In this document: one piece after another, positions 1 through 6,246 of the stretch | How the letters are laid out: each line of letters begins with the position of its first letter | Numbering within the stretch: position 1 is the first letter of the stretch | Assembly (NCBI GenBank): GCA_937892695.1 | Contig: CALBJK010000008.1 | Span: 1 to 7,362 of the forward strand | DNA from: an uncultured Prevotella sp. | Lineage (GTDB): Bacteria > Bacteroidota > Bacteroidia > Bacteroidales > Bacteroidaceae | Length of the DNA: 7,362 nt | Direction of reading: 5' to 3' | Program-made: the position numbers and the translations under genes | The notes under the pieces: generated by a model | The model's input: only the letters and a program-made list of their open reading frames with translations | Database searches by the model: none | Told to the model about the DNA's origin: nothing

Positions 1-2
1 CC

Positions 3-929
3 GTCAAGGGTAAGGCTGACCTCATGAAGGTTGTGCCAGAGATTGACCTCAAGGAAATAATAGATTATGGTAAGCAGAAGAACGTCGGCATCATCCTCTG
101 GGCGGGCTACTGGGCTTTCGACCGCGACATGGAGAACGTCTGCCGCCACTATTCGCAGATGGGCGTAAAGGGTTTCAAGGTCGACTTCATGGACCGCGAC
201 GACCAGCTGATTACAGCCTTCGAGCACCGCGCTGCAGCAATGTGTGCAAAGTACAAGCTCGTTCTCGACCTGCACGGATCATATAAGCCAGCCGGAATGA
301 ACCGCACATGGCCCAACGCGCTCAACTTTGAAGGTGTGAACGGACTGGAACAGATGAAATGGAGTCCGGATACGCTCGACCAGATAAAATATGATGTAAT
401 GATTCCGTTCGCCCGACAGATAGCCGGACCGATGGACTACACCCAGGGCGCAATGCATAACGCTTCGCGTGGAAACTACCATCCATGCAATAGCGAACCC
501 ATGAGCCAGGGCACACGCTGCCGACAGATGGCTCTGTACATGGTGTTCGACTCGCCGCTTAACATGCTCTGCGACTCGCCGAGCAACTATCTGCGCGAGA
601 CCGAATGCACCGACTTCATCACCTCGGTACCCACGTCCTGGGACGAAACCCGTGTGCTCGACGCTAAGATGGGCGAATACATCGTCACCGCACGGCGCAA
701 AGGACAGACATGGTACGTAGGCGGAATAACCGACTGGACAGCGCGCGACATGACCGTAGACCTGTCGTTCCTCGACGGACAGACCCGAGCAGAACTGTTC
801 CGCGACGGTGTCAATGCCGACCGTAAAGGTAGCGACTATAAAAAGGTAACAATGGCCGTAAGCAAGGGTCAACAGCTGAAAGTGCACCTTGCTCCCGGCG
901 GAGGATTCGCTATGAAGATACAGAAATAA
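3..929 (+). CDS. Glycoside hydrolase family 97 enzyme (alpha-glucosidase/alpha-galactosidase type), C-terminal part
   Basis: The reading frame is open from the left edge, so the start lies upstream; about 308 residues remain of a family usually 640-720 long. GH97 enzymes hydrolyse alpha-linked glucosides or galactosides in the Bacteroidetes periplasm or at the cell surface (SusB is the model). The visible part covers the second half of the catalytic barrel and the C-terminal beta-sandwich. The barrel strand GFKVDFMDRDD (nt 171-203) is followed by LDLHGSYKP and by NFEGVNGLE (nt 324-350), all GH97 landmarks. The Asp of VDF (nt 183-185) sits where retaining GH97 members carry their nucleophile, and the Glu of NFEGV (nt 330-332) fits the acid/base. 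SusB-type inverting members lack that Asp, so a retaining, alpha-galactosidase-like enzyme is my inference; the substrate is not certain. The last 70 or so residues form the usual C-terminal domain ending in PGGGFAMKIQK. Internal ATGs such as nt 24 are not the start. Confidence 0.9.
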   Translation, partial: VKGKADLMKVVPEIDLKEIIDYGKQKNVGIILWAGYWAFDRDMENVCRHYSQMGVKGFKVDFMDRDDQLITAFEHRAAAMCAKYKLVLDLHGSYKPAGMNRTWPNALNFEGVNGLEQMKWSPDTLDQIKYDVMIPFARQIAGPMDYTQGAMHNASRGNYHPCNSEPMSQGTRCRQMALYMVFDSPLNMLCDSPSNYLRETECTDFITSVPTSWDETRVLDAKMGEYIVTARRKGQTWYVGGITDWTARDMTVDLSFLDGQTRAELFRDGVNADRKGSDYKKVTMAVSKGQQLKVHLAPGGGFAMKIQK

Positions 930-937
930 ACAAACCA

Positions 938-989
938 GAATCGGTCATTAGGCTTGGTAATGATGATACCACTCTCTAATGACCGATTT
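938..989 (+). terminator. Long inverted repeat after the GH97 gene, possible terminator
   Basis: AATCGGTCATTA (939-950) is perfectly complementary to TAATGACCGATT (977-988), and a G-T pair at 938/989 extends the stem to 13. The 26-base loop contains a smaller hairpin, GGTA (956-959) with TACC (967-970). It starts 9 bases after the GH97 stop codon, where a terminator is expected. No T-tract follows the stem (the next bases are GAGGTAAAG), so it is not a textbook intrinsic terminator. It may act as an RNA 3' stabiliser or a Rho-linked end. Confidence 0.5.
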
Positions 990-1009
990 GAGGTAAAGAA
1001 AAGCAATTG

Positions 1010-1039
1010 TAGGGAAACGCCCACCGGCATTTAGGGAAA
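1010..1039 (+). promoter_or_regulatory. Tandem TAGGGAAA direct repeat, candidate activator site
   Basis: TAGGGAAA occurs at 1010-1017 and again at 1032-1039. The copies start 22 bp apart, about two helical turns, so they face the same side of the DNA. The second copy ends 5 bp before the putative -33 element, a usual place for an activator. The second copy also forms a small inverted repeat with TCCCT (1041-1045). No regulator gene is visible nearby; the site is inferred from spacing and placement only. Confidence 0.4.
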
Positions 1040-1044
1040 ATCCC

Positions 1045-1075
1045 TTTCCGAGAGAAAAGATTGTCACTATCTTTG
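1045..1075 (+). promoter_or_regulatory. Bacteroidetes-type promoter for the exported FG-repeat protein gene
   Basis: TATCTTTG (1068-1075) matches the Bacteroidetes -7 consensus TAnnTTTG exactly. TTTC (1045-1048) lies 19 bp upstream and differs from the -33 consensus TTTG at one base. Transcription would start near 1080, giving a leader of about 50 bases that is A-rich before the ATG at 1134 and has no clear Shine-Dalgarno sequence, as is usual in this phylum. Confidence 0.65.
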
Positions 1076-1096
1076 CAACGTGAACAAAAGATTGTC
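1055..1096 (+). repeat. 11-bp direct repeat AAAAGATTGTC on both sides of the -7 element
   Basis: AAAAGATTGTC is found at 1055-1065 and 1086-1096. The copies start 31 bp apart, close to three helical turns. The first lies in the spacer of the promoter and the second in the 5' leader. A protein binding both copies would cover the -7 element; chance duplication in A-rich DNA is the alternative. Confidence 0.45.
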
Positions 1097-1133
1097 CATC
1101 AAACAAAATAGAAACAATTAAAAGTTTACGATT

Positions 1134-2153
1134 ATGAAAAGGTTCTTGTCTATTTTAGCTTTACTGTTCACCATGACGGTGACGGCAAACTCAATGAGCT
1201 ATGAGCAGGCTCGCGAACAAGCCTTGTTCCTCACCGATAAGATGGCTTACGAGCTGAACCTCACCGACGACCAGTATGAGGCGGCATACGAGATAAACCT
1301 CGACTACCTCATGGGCATCAACAACTACGACGACCTATACGGAGCATACTGGCGGCAGCGCAACCTCGATCTGAGCTACATACTGCTCAGCTGGCAGTAC
1401 AGGGCATTCTGCGATGCGCTCTACTTCTACCGTCCGCTCTACTGGAACGCCGGCTACTGGCACTTCAGAGTGTACGCCCGCTATCCGCACCGCGACTACT
1501 ACTTCTTCAACCGTCCGCGCGTGTTCGTGAGCTATCGCGGAGGACACAGCTGGAGACACAACGGAGGACGCTCATGGTATAAAGGCAGAGACTACGGTCC
1601 ACGGCCAGGACGCGAACACTTCGGTATGCGCGACGGATTTGACCGAGGCGACTACGGAAGGGGCAACAGACAGACTTTCGGCAACCGCAAAGACAACAAC
1701 AATCAAAGTTTCGGCAGCCGCCAGAGCAGCACACGCACTACGGTGACACGGCCTTCTACATCGTCGAGCTTCGGCGGACGGCGCCCCAACAGTGCTGTAC
1801 AGAACAAGCCGAGCAACACGTTCACACCATCGCAGACGACACGCCCGTCAAGTACAATCAGATTCGGTGGAAACAGAGGCAGTTCGTCGTCAAGCAGTGT
1901 GCCGTTCAACCGTAAGTCCACACAGTCGGAGACAACCAAATCAACAGAAAGCAATTTCGGAACACGCCGCAGTTCATTTTCCACCAGCCGTCCGTCACAG
2001 ACATTCACTCGTCCGTCGACAAGCGACAGACAGCCGTCCGTCAGTCGTGGCAGTTCGTTTGGAGGAAGCCGCAACAGCGGAGCATCGATGAGCCGACAGT
2101 CGTCGGGCAGCAGCAGACCGTCGGGAGGAGGACGCTTCGGAGGACGACGTTAA
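1134..2153 (+). CDS. Exported protein of unknown function with FG-x-R low-complexity tail
   Basis: 339 residues. Residues 1-20 are a signal peptide (KR, then a hydrophobic stretch, then TANS), so the protein is exported; there is no lipobox Cys. Residues 21-150 form a compact, Tyr/Trp-rich part (SYEQAREQALFLTDKMAYELNLT, split as residues 22-44; later PLYWNAGYWHF and GGHSWRHNGGRSW) that resembles exported proteins I recall from other Bacteroidales, none with a known function. From about residue 155 the sequence is low-complexity, rich in Ser, Arg, Gly, Thr and Asn, and strongly basic. It carries FG followed within one to three residues by Arg at about residues 163, 182, 193, 213, 244, 275, 309 and 334, and TRPS[TS][ST] at 205, 236 and 292. 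The ATG at 1134 fits the signal peptide and lies about 55 bases after the likely transcription start. The gene is probably monocistronic, with its own promoter and terminator. It might bind polyanions such as nucleic acid or capsule, or be an envelope stress protein; neither is shown. Confidence 0.85.
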   Translation: MKRFLSILALLFTMTVTANSMSYEQAREQALFLTDKMAYELNLTDDQYEAAYEINLDYLMGINNYDDLYGAYWRQRNLDLSYILLSWQYRAFCDALYFYRPLYWNAGYWHFRVYARYPHRDYYFFNRPRVFVSYRGGHSWRHNGGRSWYKGRDYGPRPGREHFGMRDGFDRGDYGRGNRQTFGNRKDNNNQSFGSRQSSTRTTVTRPSTSSSFGGRRPNSAVQNKPSNTFTPSQTTRPSSTIRFGGNRGSSSSSSVPFNRKSTQSETTKSTESNFGTRRSSFSTSRPSQTFTRPSTSDRQPSVSRGSSFGGSRNSGASMSRQSSGSSRPSGGGRFGGRR

Positions 2154-2204
2154 AACATGTTTCCTTAGCTGTAAAACATTTAAAAACAATACTTATTAAA
2201 ACTG

Positions 2205-2239
2205 AAAGGGGGCAGGCCGCATGTCGGTCTGCCCCTTTT
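2205..2239. terminator. Strong intrinsic terminator between convergent genes
   Basis: GGGGCAGGCCG (2209-2219) pairs with CGGTCTGCCCC (2225-2235) around a 5-base loop, with one G-T pair. The stem extends through G-T at 2208/2236 and three A-T pairs to 2205/2239, giving 15 pairs and a TTTT run on the plus strand. On the minus strand the stem is followed by a T-rich tail, so it probably also ends the operon arriving from the right, whose last stop codon is at 2267. Confidence 0.9.
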
Positions 2240-2266
2240 AATTGATGAAATCTATAAGAATGCCTC

Positions 2267-2776
2267 TTATTCCAAATTCAGAATCCGCACTTCGGCGTTC
2301 TTCATTTTCTCTACTTCATTCATGGGCTTGTTGAAGAACACACTCTGTATGGCCTTGTTGACAATGCCATGACCAACAGCCAGAACAGTCTGTCCGGCGT
2401 AGTTCTCACGTATGAAGTCGAGGAAATCGGCAGCCCGACGTTTCAGATGTTCCAGACTTTCGATGTCTTCCGGCCAAGGCTTGTCCTTCAGATCGGGAAT
2501 GTATTTTCCTGTAAAACCACCCCAATCGCGTTCACGCAATAGTGGTGTTGTCACGACCTCTTTATGATGAGGCGCAGCAATAATGCTACACGTATCAAAC
2601 GAACGTTTCAAATCACTTGACACAAACGAGTCTATCTTTTCATCTTTCATCCTGTCCCGTACTGCTTCGGCCTGGACTATGCCCTCTGCGTCAAGTTCGC
2701 CTTGCCGTTGACCTTGCAGTATCTGTGCGGCATTGTCAACAGTTTCACCGTGACGTACCAAATAAAGTCTTGTCAT
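2267..2776 (-). CDS. Histidine phosphatase family protein (phosphoglycerate mutase-like)
   Basis: 169 residues, a short single-domain member of the histidine phosphatase superfamily, which transfers phosphate from small phosphorylated metabolites or proteins to an active-site His. The full catalytic set is visible: RHGET at residues 8-12 with phospho-acceptor His9 and Arg8, SSDLKRSFDT at 53-62 with Arg58, acid Glu82 in LRERDWG, and His136 in GHG. The protein is shorter than true phosphoglycerate mutases (about 230-250), so a broad-specificity phosphatase is more likely; the substrate cannot be told from sequence. There is no signal peptide, so it acts in the cytoplasm. It starts 9 bp after the stop codon of the upstream MATE gene on the same strand and has no evident promoter of its own, so the two are probably co-transcribed. 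Confidence 0.9.
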   Translation of the reverse strand: MTRLYLVRHGETVDNAAQILQGQRQGELDAEGIVQAEAVRDRMKDEKIDSFVSSDLKRSFDTCSIIAAPHHKEVVTTPLLRERDWGGFTGKYIPDLKDKPWPEDIESLEHLKRRAADFLDFIRENYAGQTVLAVGHGIVNKAIQSVFFNKPMNEVEKMKNAEVRILNLE

Positions 2777-2785
2777 ATTATATTA

Positions 2786-4165
2786 TTATTTTTCCTTTTT
2801 GTTCTGATTGTCCGTTTTGCTCATTTCAGCCTTAGACATGTCCCTGAACGCGCTGTACACTATCGGTAGCGACAGCGCAAAAGCACAGACATCGGCTATA
2901 GCTTGGCACATTTCCACCCCTTCCAGTCCCAAGAATCGAGGTAGTATCAAGATGAGAGGTATGAAAAACAATCCACTGCGAGATGCTGCCATGATGTTGG
3001 CCCGCAGAGGTTTGCGTATTGTCTGGAGCATCATGTTGGCCATCATCAGTGTCGCCAGAAGCGGATATGTACATATCTGCCAGCGAAAAGCCGCAGAACC
3101 TACTTCTACAACGGCTGCATCGCGACGAAACTCTTCGACTATCTGCTCCGCAAAGAAGAAGCACACAACAGACACAGAAGCAAGGAACGCCGTGCCGATT
3201 TTGACACAGTAGAAAAAGCCTTCCTTCACTCTTGCATAGAGACCTGCACCGTAGCTGAAACCGCACAACGGCTGGAAGCCTTGTCCCAGACCTATAATTA
3301 TGGAAGCAATGAAATAGGAAATTCGGGTAACAATAGACATTCCTGCAATGGCGGCATCGCCGAAAGCTCCGGCCGCCACATTGAGCATGATTATAGAAAC
3401 GCAACCGAGCCCTTGACGGGACAACGAAGGAGTACCGCCCATGACAATCTCTTTAAGAAAAGAAAGCGACGGAGAGAAATTACAGAACCGTATATGTATG
3501 TTGCCATCACGCCGCGTCATAGCAAACAGTATGCAAAAGCTGCACATCTGACTGATGACTGTCGCCGTGGCTGCACCACTTATCCCCATTCCGAAAATAA
3601 AGATAAAAAGAGGAGCAAGACCGACGTTCATAAGTGCTCCCGTAACTATGCCAACCATCGCCAAGGCGGCATTGCCCTGAAAACGGAGCTGATTGTTCAT
3701 CGTAAACGAACCTGTCATGAACGGTGCACCGAACAAAACGATTCCGAGATACTGTTCTGCGTAAGGCTGTATGGTCTTTGTAGAACCAAGAGCAAGAACT
3801 ATATCCGTAAGAAAAAGATGACCAAACAGAGCCACCAATGCACCAGCCGCGACACTCAAGAAAAATCCCGTTGCCGCCATACGTCCGGCGTTGTGGGTGT
3901 CACGTGCACCGAGACGGCGCGATATATAATTGCCCGAACCGTGCCCAAAGAAGAATCCAAGAGCCTGAATGACGGACATGACAGAGAACGATATGCCCAC
4001 TGCCGCAGTACACTGCGTATTGATTTGCCCTACAAAATAAGTGTCGGCCATGCTGTAAAGGCTCGTAACGAGCATACTTACAATAGTAGGTATGGCCATT
4101 CGAAGCACTACCTGATGAACCGGTGCCTTGGTGAGAAACGTGTAGTTATCCTTTGCTACTCTCAT
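2786..4165 (-). CDS. MATE family efflux transporter
   Basis: 459 residues from the chosen start, normal for the family (about 440-480), with roughly twelve hydrophobic segments in an inner-membrane protein. MATE proteins export drugs or other cations by sodium or proton antiport; the substrate is unknown here. Family signatures near the N-terminus include KAPVHQVVLRMAIPTIVSML, SMADTYFVGQINTQCTAAVG and GFFFGHGSGNYISRRLGARD, followed by a second half with GGTPSLSRQGLG and GLGQGFQPLCGFSYGA that reflects the two-fold repeat. The C-terminal tail is short and charged (MSKTDNQNKKEK). The frame is open to an ATG at 4198, but I prefer the ATG at 4163-4165 (MRVAKDNYTFLT): family members usually begin near this point, and the extra 11 residues would overlap a -7-like element. 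The histidine phosphatase follows after 9 bp; rmuC is divergent upstream. Confidence 0.92.
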   Translation of the reverse strand: MRVAKDNYTFLTKAPVHQVVLRMAIPTIVSMLVTSLYSMADTYFVGQINTQCTAAVGISFSVMSVIQALGFFFGHGSGNYISRRLGARDTHNAGRMAATGFFLSVAAGALVALFGHLFLTDIVLALGSTKTIQPYAEQYLGIVLFGAPFMTGSFTMNNQLRFQGNAALAMVGIVTGALMNVGLAPLFIFIFGMGISGAATATVISQMCSFCILFAMTRRDGNIHIRFCNFSPSLSFLKEIVMGGTPSLSRQGLGCVSIIMLNVAAGAFGDAAIAGMSIVTRISYFIASIIIGLGQGFQPLCGFSYGAGLYARVKEGFFYCVKIGTAFLASVSVVCFFFAEQIVEEFRRDAAVVEVGSAAFRWQICTYPLLATLMMANMMLQTIRKPLRANIMAASRSGLFFIPLILILPRFLGLEGVEMCQAIADVCAFALSLPIVYSAFRDMSKAEMSKTDNQNKKEK

Positions 4166-4173
4166 AACGGTTG

Positions 4174-4181
4174 CAAAATTA
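4174..4181 (-). promoter_or_regulatory. Possible -7 element for the MATE-phosphatase operon
   Basis: Read on the minus strand, TAATTTTG at 4181-4174 matches TAnnTTTG. It ends only 8 bases before the ATG at 4165, so the transcript would have almost no leader. No TTTG is seen at the expected distance upstream on the minus strand, so support rests on one half of the promoter. Confidence 0.35.
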
Positions 4182-4194
4182 CTGCAAAAGGACC

Positions 4195-4213
4195 ACAATA
4201 TAATTATTATTGT
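4195..4213. promoter_or_regulatory. AT-rich inverted repeat between divergent genes, candidate operator
   Basis: ACAATA (4195-4200) and TATTGT (4208-4213) form an inverted repeat with a 7-bp centre, 19 bp in all. It lies between the putative -7 of the MATE operon and the -33 of rmuC, where a dimeric repressor could affect both. The arms are short and the DNA is AT-rich, so chance is a real possibility. Confidence 0.25.
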
Positions 4214-4226
4214 AAGCAGAGTCTGT

Positions 4227-4257
4227 TTTGCAGTTTATATTAAAAAGTGTAACTTTG
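4227..4257 (+). promoter_or_regulatory. Consensus Bacteroidetes promoter for rmuC
   Basis: TTTG (4227-4230) and TAACTTTG (4250-4257) are separated by exactly 19 bp, a full match to the Bacteroidetes -33/-7 pattern. Transcription should start near 4262, leaving a leader of about 10 bases. This places the upstream in-frame ATG at 4228 inside the promoter and so decides the rmuC start in favour of 4273. Confidence 0.8.
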
Positions 4258-4272
4258 TACCGTAAAGAAGTT

Positions 4273-5736
4273 ATGGATATATTATTATTAATTGTAGGAC
4301 TGGTCATCGGCACAGTCGCCGGATGGCTTATATGGGGAAAGAAAGCCTCAACGCTTGACGGCGAAGTGACAAAATTGACCCGGGATATAGCAGAAGTCAA
4401 CGACAGAAACGCCTCGCTCACCGAAGAGAAAAGCAAGGCAGAAGCCCGCCAGATGCTTGCCGAGCAAAAGACGGAACAAGCCGAAAAGCTACTAGGCGAG
4501 GCAAAAGACAAGACCGCAGTTCTAGAAAAGAAGATTGAGACACTGAACCGTCAGCTCACCGACATAACGGTAAAGGCCGAACGCACGAGCAAGGAGCTTG
4601 ACGACGAGCGCACGCACACAGCAAAGGAGAAAGAACTAAGGCAGCAACAGTTCAACCAGCAGATGGAAACTCTGAAGGAACAGTTTACAAATCTTGCCGC
4701 AAAGATGCTCGAAAACACTTCCGGAAGACTTCAGGACACAAATTCGGAAGCGATGGAGAACATCACCAAACCCCTGCGCGAGAACATCAAACAGCTACAG
4801 GAAGCCATACACAACACCAACAGCGAGACCGCCAAGAGCACAGCTTCACTGTCAGAACAGTTGCGAGCCATGAGTGAACAAACAACAAAGATTGACCGCA
4901 CGGCCACGATGCTCACCAATGTCATCAAAGGCGGCAATAAGGCACAGGGCAATTGGGGCGAGCGTTTGCTCACCGACATTCTCGACGCGCAAGGCTTCAA
5001 ATGCGGCATCGACTACGACGTGCAACAGACCATAACCGACGATAAAGGAAACATAATCACCAACGACGAAAGCGGCAAACGCATGATACCCGACGTTATC
5101 CTCCATTATCCCAACAACGAGGACGTGGTTATAGACTCTAAGATGTCGGTCGAAGCCTACTACGAATATGTCAACTCTGACAACGAGACAGCCCGACGAC
5201 GATACGCCGACGACCTTGTAAGAAGCATACGCACCCAGGCTACAGGACTTGCAAAGAAGGACTACAGCCGCTACATACAGAAGCCCCGACGAGCCATCGA
5301 CTTTGTAATCATGTTCGTACCTAACGAGGGTGCGCTCCAGCTTGCACTGGCACACGACCCCAAACTCTGGCGCGAAGCGTTCGACCGCCATGTTTTCATA
5401 ACGAGCCAACAGAACCTTATGGCCATCCTGAAGATAATACAGATAACCTGGCGACAATACGCACAGACCGAGAATCAGAAGAAAGTATTCGACATAGCCG
5501 ACGAGATGATGAAGCGCGTAGGCGAATTTATCAAACGCTTCGACAAGCTTCGCCGCGACATCGACACCCTCAACAAAGATTACGAAGACGCTTACAACAA
5601 AGCATACACTGGACGGCAAAGCATCGTCCAGAAGGCAAACGAACTGAAAGCTCTAGGCGCAAAGGTGAGCGCAACCTACCCTATACGCGAAGCCGAGACC
5701 GACTTATTAGAAGAAAATGGAAAAGAAGAAAAATAG
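4273..5736 (+). CDS. rmuC: RmuC family DNA recombination protein
   Basis: 487 residues from the ATG at 4273, close to E. coli RmuC (about 475). RmuC proteins are membrane-anchored, predicted nucleases; in E. coli loss of rmuC raises inversion between short inverted repeats. Residues 3-21 form one N-terminal membrane helix, residues about 25-210 are charged, heptad-like coiled coil, and residues about 220-440 are the conserved RmuC domain. Within it GNWGE (226-230), MIPDVIL (271-277) and VVIDSKMSVEAY (285-296) stand out; Asp274, Asp288 and Lys290 fit the PD-(D/E)xK nuclease core. A basic, helical C-terminus follows. The frame also has an ATG at 4228, but that lies inside a consensus promoter and would put 15 polar residues before the anchor. 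The last 20 bp overlap the next gene. Confidence 0.93.
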   Translation: MDILLLIVGLVIGTVAGWLIWGKKASTLDGEVTKLTRDIAEVNDRNASLTEEKSKAEARQMLAEQKTEQAEKLLGEAKDKTAVLEKKIETLNRQLTDITVKAERTSKELDDERTHTAKEKELRQQQFNQQMETLKEQFTNLAAKMLENTSGRLQDTNSEAMENITKPLRENIKQLQEAIHNTNSETAKSTASLSEQLRAMSEQTTKIDRTATMLTNVIKGGNKAQGNWGERLLTDILDAQGFKCGIDYDVQQTITDDKGNIITNDESGKRMIPDVILHYPNNEDVVIDSKMSVEAYYEYVNSDNETARRRYADDLVRSIRTQATGLAKKDYSRYIQKPRRAIDFVIMFVPNEGALQLALAHDPKLWREAFDRHVFITSQQNLMAILKIIQITWRQYAQTENQKKVFDIADEMMKRVGEFIKRFDKLRRDIDTLNKDYEDAYNKAYTGRQSIVQKANELKALGAKVSATYPIREAETDLLEENGKEEK

Positions 5737-6220
5737 ACTTTTATTTGTATGTCTCGGCAACATCTGCCGCTCTCCGGCTGCCGAGGGTGTCATGAAATCG
5801 CTGACAGATAAGGCCGGATTAGCCGAAGAGTTCTTAATCGACTCGGCCGGCATAGGCAACTGGCACGTAGGCCAGCTGCCCGACAAACGTATGCGTCTGT
5901 GTGGGGCACGCCGTGGCTACGATTTCTCCAGCCGGGCACGCCAGATAGACAGAAAAGATTTCGGCCGTTTCGACCGCATTCTGGTTATGGACAACGAGAA
6001 TATGAGAACAGTCAAGGCTCTTGCACCGACGCAGGACGATGCAGAAAAAGTAGAAATGCTCGCATCATATATTACCAGGCATCCAGAAGCCACGGTAATT
6101 CCAGACCCTTACTACGGCGACGACAGCGATTTCGACTATGCCCTCGACCTCATCGAAGACGGTTGCCGAGGACTTCTATACAAGCTGACTAAGCATCGAT
6201 TTGACAGAAAGAATATTTAA
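5717..6220 (+). CDS. Low-molecular-weight protein-tyrosine phosphatase
   Basis: 167 residues, typical length (about 150-170). The phosphate-binding loop CLGNICRS has nucleophile Cys12 and Arg18, and the general acid is Asp130 in DPYYGDDSDF. DSAGIGNWHVGQ (42-53) is the substrate-pocket region of the family. The enzyme removes phosphate from protein tyrosines in the cytoplasm; in Porphyromonas gingivalis the homologue Ltp1 affects exopolysaccharide and biofilm. No tyrosine kinase or capsule gene is in the window, so the target is unknown. It starts inside the rmuC gene (20-bp overlap, different frame), which suggests translational coupling and shared transcription. Arsenate reductases of the same fold are an alternative, but the DPYYG motif favours the phosphatase. 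Confidence 0.93.
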   Translation: MEKKKNRLLFVCLGNICRSPAAEGVMKSLTDKAGLAEEFLIDSAGIGNWHVGQLPDKRMRLCGARRGYDFSSRARQIDRKDFGRFDRILVMDNENMRTVKALAPTQDDAEKVEMLASYITRHPEATVIPDPYYGDDSDFDYALDLIEDGCRGLLYKLTKHRFDRKNI

Positions 6221-6246
6221 AGAACCCGCCTAAACATAAAAAAACA

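Noticed and set aside
279..887. A 202-codon open frame on the minus strand, opposite the GH97 gene
   Set aside because: It is a shadow of the GH97 coding sequence with no independent support.
1703..2091. Open frames on both strands within the low-complexity tail of the exported protein
   Set aside because: The repetitive Ser/Arg/Gly codons leave several frames open by chance; the products only mirror the repeat composition.
1680..2140. Low-complexity DNA considered as a tandem repeat or CRISPR-like array
   Set aside because: The similarity is at the protein level only; there are no identical repeats with regular spacers, and one frame stays open throughout.
3281..4243. A 320-codon open frame on the plus strand, opposite the MATE gene
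   Set aside because: It lies almost wholly antisense to a clear MATE gene. Its product is rich in Cys, His, Arg and Thr with no domain, signal or membrane pattern, as expected for the reverse strand of a membrane protein gene.
4852..5619. A 255-codon open frame on the minus strand, opposite rmuC
   Set aside because: It is antisense to the conserved RmuC domain and its Val/Cys/Tyr-rich product resembles no family; long reverse frames follow from the codon bias of rmuC.
6196..6203. TCGATTTG as a -7 element for the GH51 gene
   Set aside because: It has one mismatch to TAnnTTTG and no TTTG at the proper distance upstream, and it lies inside the phosphatase coding region.
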